Below are positions 48,934 to 57,682 of a DNA stretch of 64,000 nucleotides, piece after piece. Under the pieces are notes generated by a model that worked only from the letters and a program-made list of their open reading frames with translations, was not told the origin of the DNA and did no database searches. Numbering within the stretch: the first letter of the stretch is position 1; each line of letters starts with the position of its first letter. Where the stretch lies: positions 1 through 64,000 of the forward strand of contig JBOFMT010000119.1 in the NCBI GenBank assembly GCA_051658525.1, read 5' to 3'. Both the position numbers and the translations under genes were made by a program. This DNA is from JBOFMT01 sp051658525. GTDB taxonomy: Bacteria; Bacillota_I; Bacilli_A; Erysipelotrichales; Erysipelotrichaceae.

Positions 48934-49935
48934 CTACTTTTCTAACCATCCCCAAGCATCGTTATCAAGTGCTTGGTGATATTGCTCTAATATTATAACA
49001 AATTCTTCATAACTTTTCATTTGTGAAATGAAATCTTTTACACGATGTGAGTTCTTTAACCCTTTTAAATACCAGGCAGCATGTCCTCGCATCTCTTTCA
49101 TTGCTAAAACTTCACCTTTTAATGCAATCAATTTTTTCGCATGTGCCTTCGATAAGGCAAAGCGATCATCAATGCTTAGTGGCGGAAGGATCTCATCGTG
49201 ATCCAAATAATGGTCGATTTGTCGCAAGACATAAGGATCACCCAACACACCACGACCAATCATAATGGCATCGCAACCCGTTTGTTCCAACATCGCTTTG
49301 GCGTCTTGTGGTGTCTTGATATCACCATTCCCAATAACTGGGATCTTCACTGCTGCTTTTACCTGGCGAATGATATCCCAATCCGCTTTACCTTCATACA
49401 TTTGCTTTCTGGTACGACCATGCACGGCAATTGCACTTGCTCCAGCCGCTTCAAGAGCTAGCGCGAAACTAACGGCATTGCGATTATCCATATCCCAACC
49501 AGCACGAATTTTTACTGTAACCGGTTTTTTCACAGCCTGTACAATGCCTTCAACAATGGCTACTGCCAAGTCTTGATCTTTCATTAGGGCGGAACCAGCA
49601 TTGTTCTTGATGATTTTATGCACAGGGCACCCCATATTGATATCGATGATATCACAATCAGAATATTGATCAATCAACTTAGCAGCTTCGACCATACTTT
49701 CCACTTCACTTCCAAATAGTTGCATTGAAATAGGATGTTCACTCTCTTCTACTGCAGTCATCCCCATCGTACGCTCGTTTTTATAAAGTAAAGCCTTATC
49801 GGAAACCATCTCGGCATAAATAAGTCCCGCACCAAACTCTTTACAAATCGTACGAAACGCAACATTGCTAATGCCTGCCATTGGAGCAACGACAATTTGA
49901 TTTTCTATTTCAATCTCTCTAATTTTCCACTTCAT
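48934..49935 (-). CDS. dusB: tRNA-dihydrouridine synthase B
   Basis: Reduces uridines in tRNA D-loops using FMN. VAPMAGISNVAFRTIC, DINMGCPVHKI with the catalytic Cys region, KIRAGWD, VHGRTRKQMYEG, IPVIGNGDI and MIGRGVLGDP are all present. About 333 residues. The ATG chosen lies inside the end of hslO (17-base overlap), preceded by GGA; an earlier in-frame ATG would add four residues. The dusB-lysS pairing is conserved in Bacillus. Confidence 0.96.
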   Translation of the reverse strand: MKWKIREIEIENQIVVAPMAGISNVAFRTICKEFGAGLIYAEMVSDKALLYKNERTMGMTAVEESEHPISMQLFGSEVESMVEAAKLIDQYSDCDIIDINMGCPVHKIIKNNAGSALMKDQDLAVAIVEGIVQAVKKPVTVKIRAGWDMDNRNAVSFALALEAAGASAIAVHGRTRKQMYEGKADWDIIRQVKAAVKIPVIGNGDIKTPQDAKAMLEQTGCDAIMIGRGVLGDPYVLRQIDHYLDHDEILPPLSIDDRFALSKAHAKKLIALKGEVLAMKEMRGHAAWYLKGLKNSHRVKDFISQMKSYEEFVIILEQYHQALDNDAWGWLEK

Positions 49936-50824
49936 TGTTAGATCCATACTTGTCGGCAAATTCCAAAAGCCCTTCTAATTCTTGTGCATCAAAGTGATAT
50001 GCCGTATTACAGAAGTGACAAACAAGCTCTGCCCCACCATCTTCTTCAATCATATTGCGAATCTCACTTTTTTCTACCGTTAATAAGGCGCGTTTCATTG
50101 TTTCTCTTGCACAAGGACAGTTGAACTCCGTCATTCTCTCTTCAATGATATGTGCATCATCGTACAATCCTGTAACGATTTCTTGAATGCTTTGGCCTTC
50201 CGAAATAAGCGTAGACATCGGTTTCAACGTTTTTAATACCGCTTCTGTCTTTACAATATCTTCTTCGGTTGCATCTGGCATCATTTGAATCAACAAACCT
50301 CCCGCTGCCTGGACACTGTTGTCTGGGTTTACCAAAACACCAAGTGATACCACAGATGGAGTTTGTTCGCTCGCTGCAAAGTAGTAGGCAAAATCATCAC
50401 CGATTTCTCCTGTTTGCAATGCTACTTGACCGCTAAAATCATCTTTTAATCCCAAGTCTTTGCTGACTTTTAAGTATCCCTCTTTCCCAACAGCTACACC
50501 TACTGCAAGCTTGTTGGTATCGTTATATTGATAGTGGACATGTGGTTCCCCAACAAATCCACGAACATTTCCACTTGGATAAACATCAACAAAAACTGTA
50601 CCAATTGGACCGCCTCCATTGATTTGAATCGTTAAACGCTCATCTTCGCCTTTTGCCATACTTCCCATAATAGAACCCATTGATAAAGTTCTACCCAAGG
50701 CAGCACTTGCAGTCGGCCATAGGTCATGATGTTTTCTAGCTTCATCTACCATCACAGTAGAATTGATTCCAATAATGCGCACACGTCCTTCACAGGCAAG
50801 TGCTTTTACTAAGTTTTTTTCCAT
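49919..50824 (-). CDS. hslO: Redox-regulated chaperone Hsp33
   Basis: A holdase activated by oxidative unfolding. The 301 residues show the N-terminal substrate-binding domain (RIIGINSTVMVDEARK-like, GGGPIGTVFVDVYPSGNVRGF) and the C-terminal zinc switch with CPCARE and CHFCNTAYHF. The start follows GAGGAG. It lies directly after the ftsH terminator hairpin, so it needs read-through or an unseen promoter. It adds to the oxidative-stress functions in the window. Confidence 0.96.
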   Translation of the reverse strand: MEKNLVKALACEGRVRIIGINSTVMVDEARKHHDLWPTASAALGRTLSMGSIMGSMAKGEDERLTIQINGGGPIGTVFVDVYPSGNVRGFVGEPHVHYQYNDTNKLAVGVAVGKEGYLKVSKDLGLKDDFSGQVALQTGEIGDDFAYYFAASEQTPSVVSLGVLVNPDNSVQAAGGLLIQMMPDATEEDIVKTEAVLKTLKPMSTLISEGQSIQEIVTGLYDDAHIIEERMTEFNCPCARETMKRALLTVEKSEIRNMIEEDGGAELVCHFCNTAYHFDAQELEGLLEFADKYGSNNEVEN

Positions 50825-50836
50825 GATATACTCCTC

Positions 50837-50860
50837 AAAACGCCCCTGCATGCAGGGGCG
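50837..50860 (-). terminator. ftsH terminator
   Basis: A perfect 20-base palindrome (50841-50860, half-site CGCCCCTGCA) followed by TTTT on the minus strand. It lies 13 bases before the hslO start region. Confidence 0.8.
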
Positions 50861-50899
50861 TATCATATTTACGTTGTTATTATCGTATACTTTATTGTT

Positions 50900-52897
50900 T
50901 TATGCAACTGGATTGCTTGTGTCATCCGCTGAGATTTCTACCTCAGTTTCCACAACTGCTTTCGTTTGCTCAGTTTCTTCTTGCACCTCTAAACCTTCAG
51001 TGTCCACTGCTTCAGCCTCTGTCGTTTCTGCTACTTCCGCTGTTGCTTCTTCCACATGTTTTGGTTCATCAGGGTTGACGATGCTTCCAAAGTGAACCAA
51101 ATTCATAATTTGTTCATTTGTTAGCGTTTCTTCTTCCATCAACGTATTTGCAATTAAATCAAGCAATTCACGATTTTCTAGAATTAGGGTACGAGCTTGC
51201 TCGTAGCATTCACTAATAATCTCACGAATTTCTTTATCGATTTCAAAAGCAATTTGTCCAGAATAATTATTGGCATTAGAACCATAGTCACGACCTAGGA
51301 AGACAGAAGAGTTTCCATCATCATATTGAATCGGACCAAGTTTACTCATACCGTAAGAGCGCACCATTGATTTCGCGATTTTTGTCGCTTCTTGGATATC
51401 GTTGCTCGCTCCTGTTGAGATTTCACCAAATACGATTTCCTCTGCAACGCGTCCACCTAGGTAACCAGTGATTTTCGCTTTCATATCTGCAGAGCTTGCA
51501 AACATTTTTTCTTCACGTGGTGTCATTAGGTTATATCCACCTGCAGTACCGCGTGGAATGATGGTAACTTTTTGCACCATATTTGCACTTTCCAATTTCA
51601 ATCCAATGATTGTATGTCCAGTTTCATGGTATGCTACCAAACGTTTTTCTTCAGGAGTATACGTTTTTGAACGTTTCGCAGGTCCTGCGATAACGCGGTC
51701 AATCGCTTCATCCAAATCTTCCATTGTAATCACAGTACGGTGATCACGAACAGCTAGAATTGCACCTTCATTTAAAACATTTTCCAAATCGGCTCCAGAG
51801 AATCCTGGTGTACGTTTTGCTAAGTTTTCTAAGTTTACATTGTCAGAAATTTTCTTATTACGAGCATGTACAGCTAAGATTTCCGCACGACCTTTTTTAT
51901 CCGGTAAGTTTACCGTAATTTGACGATCGAAACGTCCACTACGCAACAAGGCTGGATCTAGTACATCCGGACGATTGGTTGCAGCAATGATAACAATACC
52001 TTTGTTGTCACCCATTCCATCCATCTCTACTAGTAATTGGTTTAGGGTTTGTTCACGTTCATCGTTTCCTCCACCTAGACCTGCACCACGTTGACGTCCT
52101 ACTGCATCAATCTCATCGATAAATACAATACAAGGAGCAACTTGGTTTGCTTTTTTAAACATATCACGGACACGGCTTGCACCAGTACCGACAAACATCT
52201 CAACGAAATCACTACCAGAAATTGAGAAGAATGGTACGTTTGCTTCCCCAGCAACCGCTTTTGCCAATAACGTTTTCCCAGTCCCTGGAGGACCTACCAT
52301 CAACATTCCTTTTGGAATACGAGCTCCCATATCAGAGAAACGTTGAGGATTTTTTAAGTAATCGATAATCTCTTTTACTTCTTCTTTTTCTTCATCGCAT
52401 CCAGCAACATCTTTGAAACGAACATTGATATCACTTTCTACTTTAGCACGAGATTTTGAGAATTCGAAGGCTTTGTTTTGACCACCGCTTCCCATACGCG
52501 CAAATAACATAAATGCCAATCCACCAAAGAAGATGAGTGGCAACATATTAATCAATAAATCTAGAAAAAAGTTTGATGCATCTGGGTCGATAACGTTAAC
52601 TTTATTCGATCCTTCATCTACAATGGTTGTAACCCATTCGATGTTATCATCAGTATTTGGTAATGTTGTTGTAAAGCGAACTTTCTCTTTGTTTACCAAA
52701 TAAATACCATCCACCGTCAATACCACGCGACCTACCGATACGTTTACGGTTTCAAACGTCAAGTCTTCCGCTTGTGATTTGAATTCGTTATAGGTAAATC
52801 GTTTGGTGTTTGAACCTGATGAATAGGTAAACAAACTAAACATTACAGCCAATACTAAGATATACGGGATAATGTTTATAAATCGGTTTCTTTTCAT
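50900..52897 (-). CDS. ftsH: ATP-dependent zinc metalloprotease FtsH
   Basis: A membrane AAA+ protease for quality control and regulator turnover. Two membrane segments (about 8-24 and 113-132), Walker A GPPGTGKT (202-209), Walker B CIVFIDEID (256-264), the pore loop region FVEMFVG, and the zinc site HETGH (424-428) are present. The last about 50 residues form a very acidic, Glu/Thr/Val-rich tail. AGGAGGAAAG precedes the ATG. It follows hpt in the conserved tilS-hpt-ftsH cluster. Confidence 0.97.
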   Translation of the reverse strand: MKRNRFINIIPYILVLAVMFSLFTYSSGSNTKRFTYNEFKSQAEDLTFETVNVSVGRVVLTVDGIYLVNKEKVRFTTTLPNTDDNIEWVTTIVDEGSNKVNVIDPDASNFFLDLLINMLPLIFFGGLAFMLFARMGSGGQNKAFEFSKSRAKVESDINVRFKDVAGCDEEKEEVKEIIDYLKNPQRFSDMGARIPKGMLMVGPPGTGKTLLAKAVAGEANVPFFSISGSDFVEMFVGTGASRVRDMFKKANQVAPCIVFIDEIDAVGRQRGAGLGGGNDEREQTLNQLLVEMDGMGDNKGIVIIAATNRPDVLDPALLRSGRFDRQITVNLPDKKGRAEILAVHARNKKISDNVNLENLAKRTPGFSGADLENVLNEGAILAVRDHRTVITMEDLDEAIDRVIAGPAKRSKTYTPEEKRLVAYHETGHTIIGLKLESANMVQKVTIIPRGTAGGYNLMTPREEKMFASSADMKAKITGYLGGRVAEEIVFGEISTGASNDIQEATKIAKSMVRSYGMSKLGPIQYDDGNSSVFLGRDYGSNANNYSGQIAFEIDKEIREIISECYEQARTLILENRELLDLIANTLMEEETLTNEQIMNLVHFGSIVNPDEPKHVEEATAEVAETTEAEAVDTEGLEVQEETEQTKAVVETEVEISADDTSNPVA

Positions 52898-52936
52898 CCT
52901 CTTTCCTCCTATGGAATCTACTTCTATCTTATGCTA

Positions 52937-53476
52937 TTACTGATAAACTTCGTCTTTTAAAATTCCTACGTATCCTAAGTTACGATATTTTTGATTGTAA
53001 TCCAAACCATAACCAATTACAAACAAGTTATCGATTGTGAAACCAACGTAATCCGCTTCGATTTCTACAACACGACGAGAAGGTTTGTCCAAAAGGGAAA
53101 CAACTTTAACATCGTTTGCTCCTTTGTTACGCAACATTTTTGTAACTTCTTGTAACGTTCTTCCTGTATCTACAATATCTTCTACTAACAAGATGTCCAC
53201 GCCTTTTACCGATGTGTCCAAATCTTTTAAAATACGAATATCACCAATGGATTCTGTTCCTTCATAACTTGAAACATCCATAAAGTCATATTCGATATCC
53301 AAATCAATATGTTTGATAAGTTCAGCTAAAAACGGAACCGATCCTCTCAACAAAGCTACAAGCAATGGAATTCTTCCTGTTGCTTGATAATCAGCAGTAA
53401 TTTGCGCACCCAATTCTTTGCAACGCGCTGTTATTTCTTCACCAGAGAATAAGACTTCTTTTACATTTTGATGCAT
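52937..53476 (-). CDS. hpt: Hypoxanthine-guanine phosphoribosyltransferase
   Basis: Salvages hypoxanthine and guanine to IMP and GMP. The PRPP-binding loop ILLVEDIVDTGRTLQEV, the flexible loop DFMDVSSYEGTES and ALLRGSVPFLAEL are present; 179 residues is standard. It sits between tilS and ftsH, as in Bacillus and Listeria. AGGAGGAAC precedes the ATG. Confidence 0.97.
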   Translation of the reverse strand: MHQNVKEVLFSGEEITARCKELGAQITADYQATGRIPLLVALLRGSVPFLAELIKHIDLDIEYDFMDVSSYEGTESIGDIRILKDLDTSVKGVDILLVEDIVDTGRTLQEVTKMLRNKGANDVKVVSLLDKPSRRVVEIEADYVGFTIDNLFVIGYGLDYNQKYRNLGYVGILKDEVYQ

Positions 53477-53495
53477 AACGTTCCTCCTAAAAACA

Positions 53496-54716
53496 CTACG
53501 TACATTTTACCACAAACAAATTGGGTTGATAAGAGTAATGTGAAATATCACAGCCTATCCCCGGAACCAAGATTATTTTACCCATAGAATTTACAACTAC
53601 AGGCCATAATTTACGTTCATTGTGTGAAATTTTACGATCTATAAACCACCGATTCAGCTTTTTCGTTCCATACCGTAATACGATTTCATCATCTGGTTGT
53701 GGACTTCGGATCATGATTGGAAAATCTTCTGGTTGTAGTGTTGCGTGTTCACATGCTCCACCTACAGTTTGAATTGCGAAGAATGGAGTTTGTAACAAAG
53801 TGATACTTTCCATTCGATAAGCATAGGGTTCAACATCAATTGGTTGGATGCTTAAAACACCGTAATCGTTACACAATTGCTTGGTTGCATCCAATTGGTA
53901 AACCCAATTTTTATCCTTGTTGCAAAGTTTGAGTAAATCATCTAGCTTTTGTTGTTTGATATTATAGACATGCTGTTCCAACAAACAACAAATTAGAACT
54001 TCTTTTTGCTCTGTTATTGTGAGCGCTCGTAAGGCTTGTAACGTGAACGGAGCTGTTTGCTCTAACCACGCCTTTGCTTTTGCTTCCCGTTGTTGCTTCT
54101 CGCTATTTTTTCGGTTGATTTCCTCTAGCATCGCCATTCGTTCATCCCTTGTTAGATGTGCTACGATTTGATGTCGCAAACGATTGCGTTCGTACGATAA
54201 CTTCTCATTACTATCATCATCCAAGTAAGGAATCTTTTCATCCTCGCAAGTTTTGCGAATCATCTTTTTATCAATACCTAGGAGTGGACGAACAATACAT
54301 AATCCATCTTGGTTACTTGTTTCTGCTACACCATAAGTTAATGGTATTAGTTCTTTCTGCTTCTGCATCAAGTAGGTTTCTAACACATCATCCTCATGAT
54401 GCGCAACCATAACGCCAGCACATGCATAGTCATGTACTACATCACGAAAAAAGCGGTATCGAAACTCCCGTGCTTTGGCTTGGAAATTGCCTTGCTCCAT
54501 ACTAGGAGCATAGGTGATTTCTAAAGGAATTGCAAATTTAACACAGTATGTTTGTACTAAGTTTGTTTCCCATTGTGCACGTTCGCGAATACCGTAATTT
54601 ACATGAGCACAAACCAGGTCATATCCTGATTTGCGTAACGTATCCAAAAGATACATGGAATCGCAGCCCCCTGAAACGGCTACAACCCATCGTTTTTGTT
54701 TCCATTGTTGTTTCAT
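53496..54716 (-). CDS. tilS: tRNA(Ile)-lysidine synthetase
   Basis: Adds lysine to C34 of the minor tRNA-Ile so that it reads AUA. The PP-loop VVAVSGGCDSMYLL (the usual SGGxDS) near the N-terminus, AHHEDDVLETYLM and RPLLGIDKKMI follow the family pattern, and the C-terminal TilS-C domain carries GTKKLNRWFIDRKI. About 406 residues. It begins the tilS-hpt-ftsH cluster. A -10-like TATACT lies in the short gap upstream. Confidence 0.95.
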   Translation of the reverse strand: MKQQWKQKRWVVAVSGGCDSMYLLDTLRKSGYDLVCAHVNYGIRERAQWETNLVQTYCVKFAIPLEITYAPSMEQGNFQAKAREFRYRFFRDVVHDYACAGVMVAHHEDDVLETYLMQKQKELIPLTYGVAETSNQDGLCIVRPLLGIDKKMIRKTCEDEKIPYLDDDSNEKLSYERNRLRHQIVAHLTRDERMAMLEEINRKNSEKQQREAKAKAWLEQTAPFTLQALRALTITEQKEVLICCLLEQHVYNIKQQKLDDLLKLCNKDKNWVYQLDATKQLCNDYGVLSIQPIDVEPYAYRMESITLLQTPFFAIQTVGGACEHATLQPEDFPIMIRSPQPDDEIVLRYGTKKLNRWFIDRKISHNERKLWPVVVNSMGKIILVPGIGCDISHYSYQPNLFVVKCT

Positions 54717-54759
54717 TCTATATCCATTTCCTATGACTTAAGTATAACCAAAAAAAGTA

Positions 54760-55296
54760 TTATGTTGTAATATAGTGCATAAATTTTTCTTGTATGGCTT
54801 GAAACAAGGTTGAATTGGGTGAAATATTACTTTTCACATCAATAATGCGCGCACTATTAATAAATTTAGCATCGTTCAATAACACAAAACTTTCCTTGTA
54901 CAAATTTGGCAGAGTTCCAATTGACATCAAATGAGGCTTTCGCTTTCCCCCTTTTGATGTTAAGGGTAATACCAAAGCTTTGCGGTGTCGAATTTTCATC
55001 ACCAATCCAAAATGTAAAAAACCTACCTCATTGATATAGGCTTCACCAAAATCGATAAAGCAAATATCGCCTTCTTTCACCCATACCCCAGTTTCATCGC
55101 AGCTTTCCATTTGTTTTCGTTGCTCAAAGTTAGCACGCGAAAGCAATAGTGCAAAGCCGTCCTTACAAGTTTGTGATTCCAAGTGTTTTTGATCCAACCT
55201 TGACAACCAAGCTAGCAATTGTTGATATTCCTTACATTCTTTGAATGTACCTTCTGCGTAGCGACGTTGTAACGCAACCAGTTCTTTGACTTCCAT
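54760..55296 (-). CDS. PemK/MazF-fold protein with N-terminal extension
   Basis: 178 residues. From about residue 70 the sequence follows the MazF/PemK barrel: VKEGDICFIDFGEAY, then HFGLVMKIRHRKALVLPLTS and LYKESFVLLNDAKFINSARI, the pattern of RNase toxins (GDI..D, then V.PLTS, then the LL....I....R strand). The first 70 residues are helical and have no counterpart in classical MazF. No antitoxin-like gene is adjacent, so it may be a housekeeping relative rather than a toxin. An imperfect inverted repeat lies just upstream of the start. Confidence 0.65.
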   Translation of the reverse strand: MEVKELVALQRRYAEGTFKECKEYQQLLAWLSRLDQKHLESQTCKDGFALLLSRANFEQRKQMESCDETGVWVKEGDICFIDFGEAYINEVGFLHFGLVMKIRHRKALVLPLTSKGGKRKPHLMSIGTLPNLYKESFVLLNDAKFINSARIIDVKSNISPNSTLFQAIQEKFMHYITT

Positions 55297-55306
55297 CGTA
55301 TCACCT

Positions 55307-55334
55307 CGATACTACAGTATGTCAAGTAGTGTCG
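55307..55334. repeat. Inverted repeat before the MazF-like gene
   Basis: CGATACTAC (55307-55315) and GTAGTGTCG (55326-55334), 8 of 9 paired, around a 10-base centre, ending about ten bases from the start codon. It is a candidate operator or leader hairpin. Confidence 0.4.
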
Positions 55335-55339
55335 ATATC

Positions 55340-55369
55340 CTAAAAACTTCCTGTCGCAACAGGAAGTTT
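55340..55369 (-). terminator. tagO terminator
   Basis: AAACTTCCTGT and ACAGGAAGTTT (55344-55354 with 55359-55369), an 11-bp stem with a tetraloop, then a T run on the minus strand. Confidence 0.88.
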
Positions 55370-56417
55370 ATTGTATTTTTCGTTTCAAGCGATCAATCAT
55401 TGATAGCAATGGTCGATACTTGATGGAGATCATCTCCGTTTTTTCGATAAAAACTTCAACACAAATCGCCATTGCAACCAAACTAACAAGACCTAATGCC
55501 TTATTGTAAATGTATAAATAGGCGATGGCACCAAACATTGCCGTTACGATATACAAAATCCATACCGTTGAGCGATGCCCAAAGCGACGCATTAAGACAT
55601 GATGTACATGATTTTTGTCAGCGCGTGACATACTTTGCCGTGCGAGCAGGCGACGCAAGATTGCTGCTAGGGTATCAACAATCGGAACCATTAGCAATAG
55701 CAATGGTAACCCTAACGTAATAAAGGTTGAACTCTTAAATCCCATGAGTGAGATGGACGAAATCATAAACCCTAGAAAGAGCGCTCCCGAATCCCCCATA
55801 AAAACCGAGGCTGGAAAGCGATTAAATAAGAGGAATCCCGTTATCGCCCCGATTAAAATCAAACATAAAACAAAGATATCAGCACGTCGTTCAATCATGG
55901 ATACTGGTAAGATAACAATGAGAATAATTGCCGAAATTCCACCAGCTAAGCCGTCCAAGCCGTCAATTAAATTAATCGCATTGGTGATCCCAGTAACCCA
56001 GAAAAAGGTAACAAGGAAGCTAATAATCCCCATATCAATTTGAATTCCGAACGGTAAACGAATCGTATCCAGTGACACTTGACCGACTATGATAAGCACC
56101 ATGGCCGCGACCACTTGGAAACCAAATTTCACCGCAGGTTTCAAATTTATCATATCATCAATCAAACCGCAAAAAAACATGATGGATGCACCTAAAATAA
56201 CACCACTTAAGGTTGTATCGATTTTCATAAACAACGCCATTGAAAGAATAAATGCCAAATAGATAGCGACGCCTCCAATTCGTGTAATCCTCTTAGTATG
56301 CACCGTACGATCATTGATTTCTGCAACAATATCAAGCTTACTTCCAATCCACTTCACCAAAGGTGTTACAGCGGTTGAAATAAGGAAAGGGACAGCGAAG
56401 TATAACAGGTTTTCCAT
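55368..56417 (-). CDS. tagO: Undecaprenyl-phosphate GlcNAc-1-phosphate transferase (TagO/WecA type)
   Basis: A polytopic enzyme of 349 residues that starts wall teichoic acid or related polymer synthesis by moving GlcNAc-1-P onto undecaprenyl phosphate. Landmarks are GGVAIYLAF, GLIDDMINL with the Asp pair, NAINLIDGLDGLAGG, FMGDSGALFLG and DKNHVHHVLMRRFGH. All catalytic Asp and the HHxx(L)M..GH loop are present. It lies 8 bases after the mreB-like gene, linking wall-polymer synthesis with cell-shape control. Confidence 0.94.
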   Translation of the reverse strand: MENLLYFAVPFLISTAVTPLVKWIGSKLDIVAEINDRTVHTKRITRIGGVAIYLAFILSMALFMKIDTTLSGVILGASIMFFCGLIDDMINLKPAVKFGFQVVAAMVLIIVGQVSLDTIRLPFGIQIDMGIISFLVTFFWVTGITNAINLIDGLDGLAGGISAIILIVILPVSMIERRADIFVLCLILIGAITGFLLFNRFPASVFMGDSGALFLGFMISSISLMGFKSSTFITLGLPLLLLMVPIVDTLAAILRRLLARQSMSRADKNHVHHVLMRRFGHRSTVWILYIVTAMFGAIAYLYIYNKALGLVSLVAMAICVEVFIEKTEMISIKYRPLLSMIDRLKRKIQ

Positions 56418-56425
56418 CTAGAATT

Positions 56426-57415
56426 TTATCTCACTAAATGAAGGTTTTCTAGCATAATTCCTGTACCTTCAGCAACACAACGCAATGCATTGTCAGCCAC
56501 GTACACAGGAATATGCAGTTCATTCCGTAGTAATTCATCCAAACCTGGTAACAATGCTCCCCCACCAGTGATTACCATACCACGTGTTACGATATCACTA
56601 GACAATTCAGGTGGCGTTTGTTCCAACACGGTACGACAAGCGCGTACTACATCTTGTAAACTTTCTTTCATTGCTGTTTCAATTTGATCTGCACTCAATG
56701 TAATCGTATGTGGAAGTCCAGTTACTAGGTCACGACCACTAACTTCCATCGTATCACTAGCAGAACCTTTCCAAGCTGTACCGATTGCCTTTTTGATTTC
56801 TTCACCAGTACGGTCACCAATTAATAGTTTTTTCTCTTCTTTTACAAATTTGATAATATCGCGGTCTAATGTATCCCCAGCGATTTTTAATGAAGTAGAG
56901 GCTACAATTTCTCCCAAAGAAAGTACTGCAACGTCTGTTGTTCCACCACCGATGTCAAGAACCATACATCCACTTGGTTTTGCGATGTCCAAACCAGCAC
57001 CTACTGCTGCTACTTTTGGTTCTTCTTCGATATATACTTTTTTCGCACCTGCACGGTATGCACAGTCACGAATCGCATTACGCTCTACACTTGTAATGTT
57101 GCTTGGACAGCAAATTAAAATTGTAGGACGTTTCAACATTCCTTTTAAGTTTAATTTTTTAAGGAAGTAGTTCAACATAATTTCGGTAACTTCGAAATCA
57201 GCAATTACTCCATCTTTCAATGGACGGATGGCTAAGATACGGCCTGGTGTTTTTCCAAGCATGTCTTTCGCTTCCTGTCCTGCAGCTAAACATTTTTTTG
57301 TTTCTGCATCTATCGCTACTACGGAAGGCTCATTGATAACTACACCTTCACCTTTAACATAAATTAATAAATTGGCTGTTCCTAAGTCAATTCCGACTTC
57401 TTTACTAAATAACAT
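56426..57415 (-). CDS. MreB/Mbl family actin-like rod-shape protein
   Basis: 329 residues of a membrane-associated actin-like filament that guides wall growth. Nucleotide motifs are EVGIDLGTANLLIYV (phosphate 1), LDIGGGTTDVAVL (phosphate 2) and MVITGGGALLPGLD (adenosine), plus EEPKVAAVGAGL. It lacks the mreC-mreD genes that mark the main mreB locus, and its DUF1146 neighbour fits an Mbl-like copy. A TATAAT promoter and GGAGG precede it. Confidence 0.93.
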   Translation of the reverse strand: MLFSKEVGIDLGTANLLIYVKGEGVVINEPSVVAIDAETKKCLAAGQEAKDMLGKTPGRILAIRPLKDGVIADFEVTEIMLNYFLKKLNLKGMLKRPTILICCPSNITSVERNAIRDCAYRAGAKKVYIEEEPKVAAVGAGLDIAKPSGCMVLDIGGGTTDVAVLSLGEIVASTSLKIAGDTLDRDIIKFVKEEKKLLIGDRTGEEIKKAIGTAWKGSASDTMEVSGRDLVTGLPHTITLSADQIETAMKESLQDVVRACRTVLEQTPPELSSDIVTRGMVITGGGALLPGLDELLRNELHIPVYVADNALRCVAEGTGIMLENLHLVR

Positions 57416-57445
57416 AGCCTATACCTCCATTTTTTACACTTTTTG

Positions 57446-57475
57446 ATTATAGCACAAAATTCTTAATGTCACCAA
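57446..57475 (-). promoter_or_regulatory. Promoter of the mreB-like gene and tagO
   Basis: Minus strand: extended -10 TGCTATAAT (hexamer 57446-57451) with TTGGTG (57470-57475) 18 bases upstream. Confidence 0.65.
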
Positions 57476-57486
57476 TACTTTATCCA

Positions 57487-57681
57487 TTAGTTGACCATGA
57501 GAATGAGTAGAAATTGCGCAACCAAAAAGCCAAGACCCATACTCAATAATAACAACAAAAGTTGTGCTTTTTGTGGTTTTCTTACATTCACAAATTTATC
57601 GAAATGAATCCCACTCAATGCATAAAATGATAAGGCAAATGAAAACAAATGTGTTAAAATTACCACCCAACGATACTGCAT
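57487..57681 (-). CDS. DUF1146 small membrane protein
   Basis: 64 residues with two membrane segments, about 7-23 (VILTHLFSFALSFYALSG) and 42-62 (LLLLLSMGLGFLVAQFLL), joined by a basic loop VRKPQKAQ. This is the DUF1146 (YwzB) pattern, commonly found near the ATP synthase or mbl genes in Firmicutes. It begins one base after the MFS gene ends, so the two are coupled. Function is unknown. Confidence 0.85.
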   Translation of the reverse strand: MQYRWVVILTHLFSFALSFYALSGIHFDKFVNVRKPQKAQLLLLLLSMGLGFLVAQFLLILMVN

Positions 57682-57682
57682 C

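Noticed and set aside
55320..55325. TTGACA as the -35 of the MazF-like gene
   Set aside because: The matching -10 position would place the transcription start after the start codon, and the -10 sequence (GATACG) is poor. It is more likely part of the inverted repeat.
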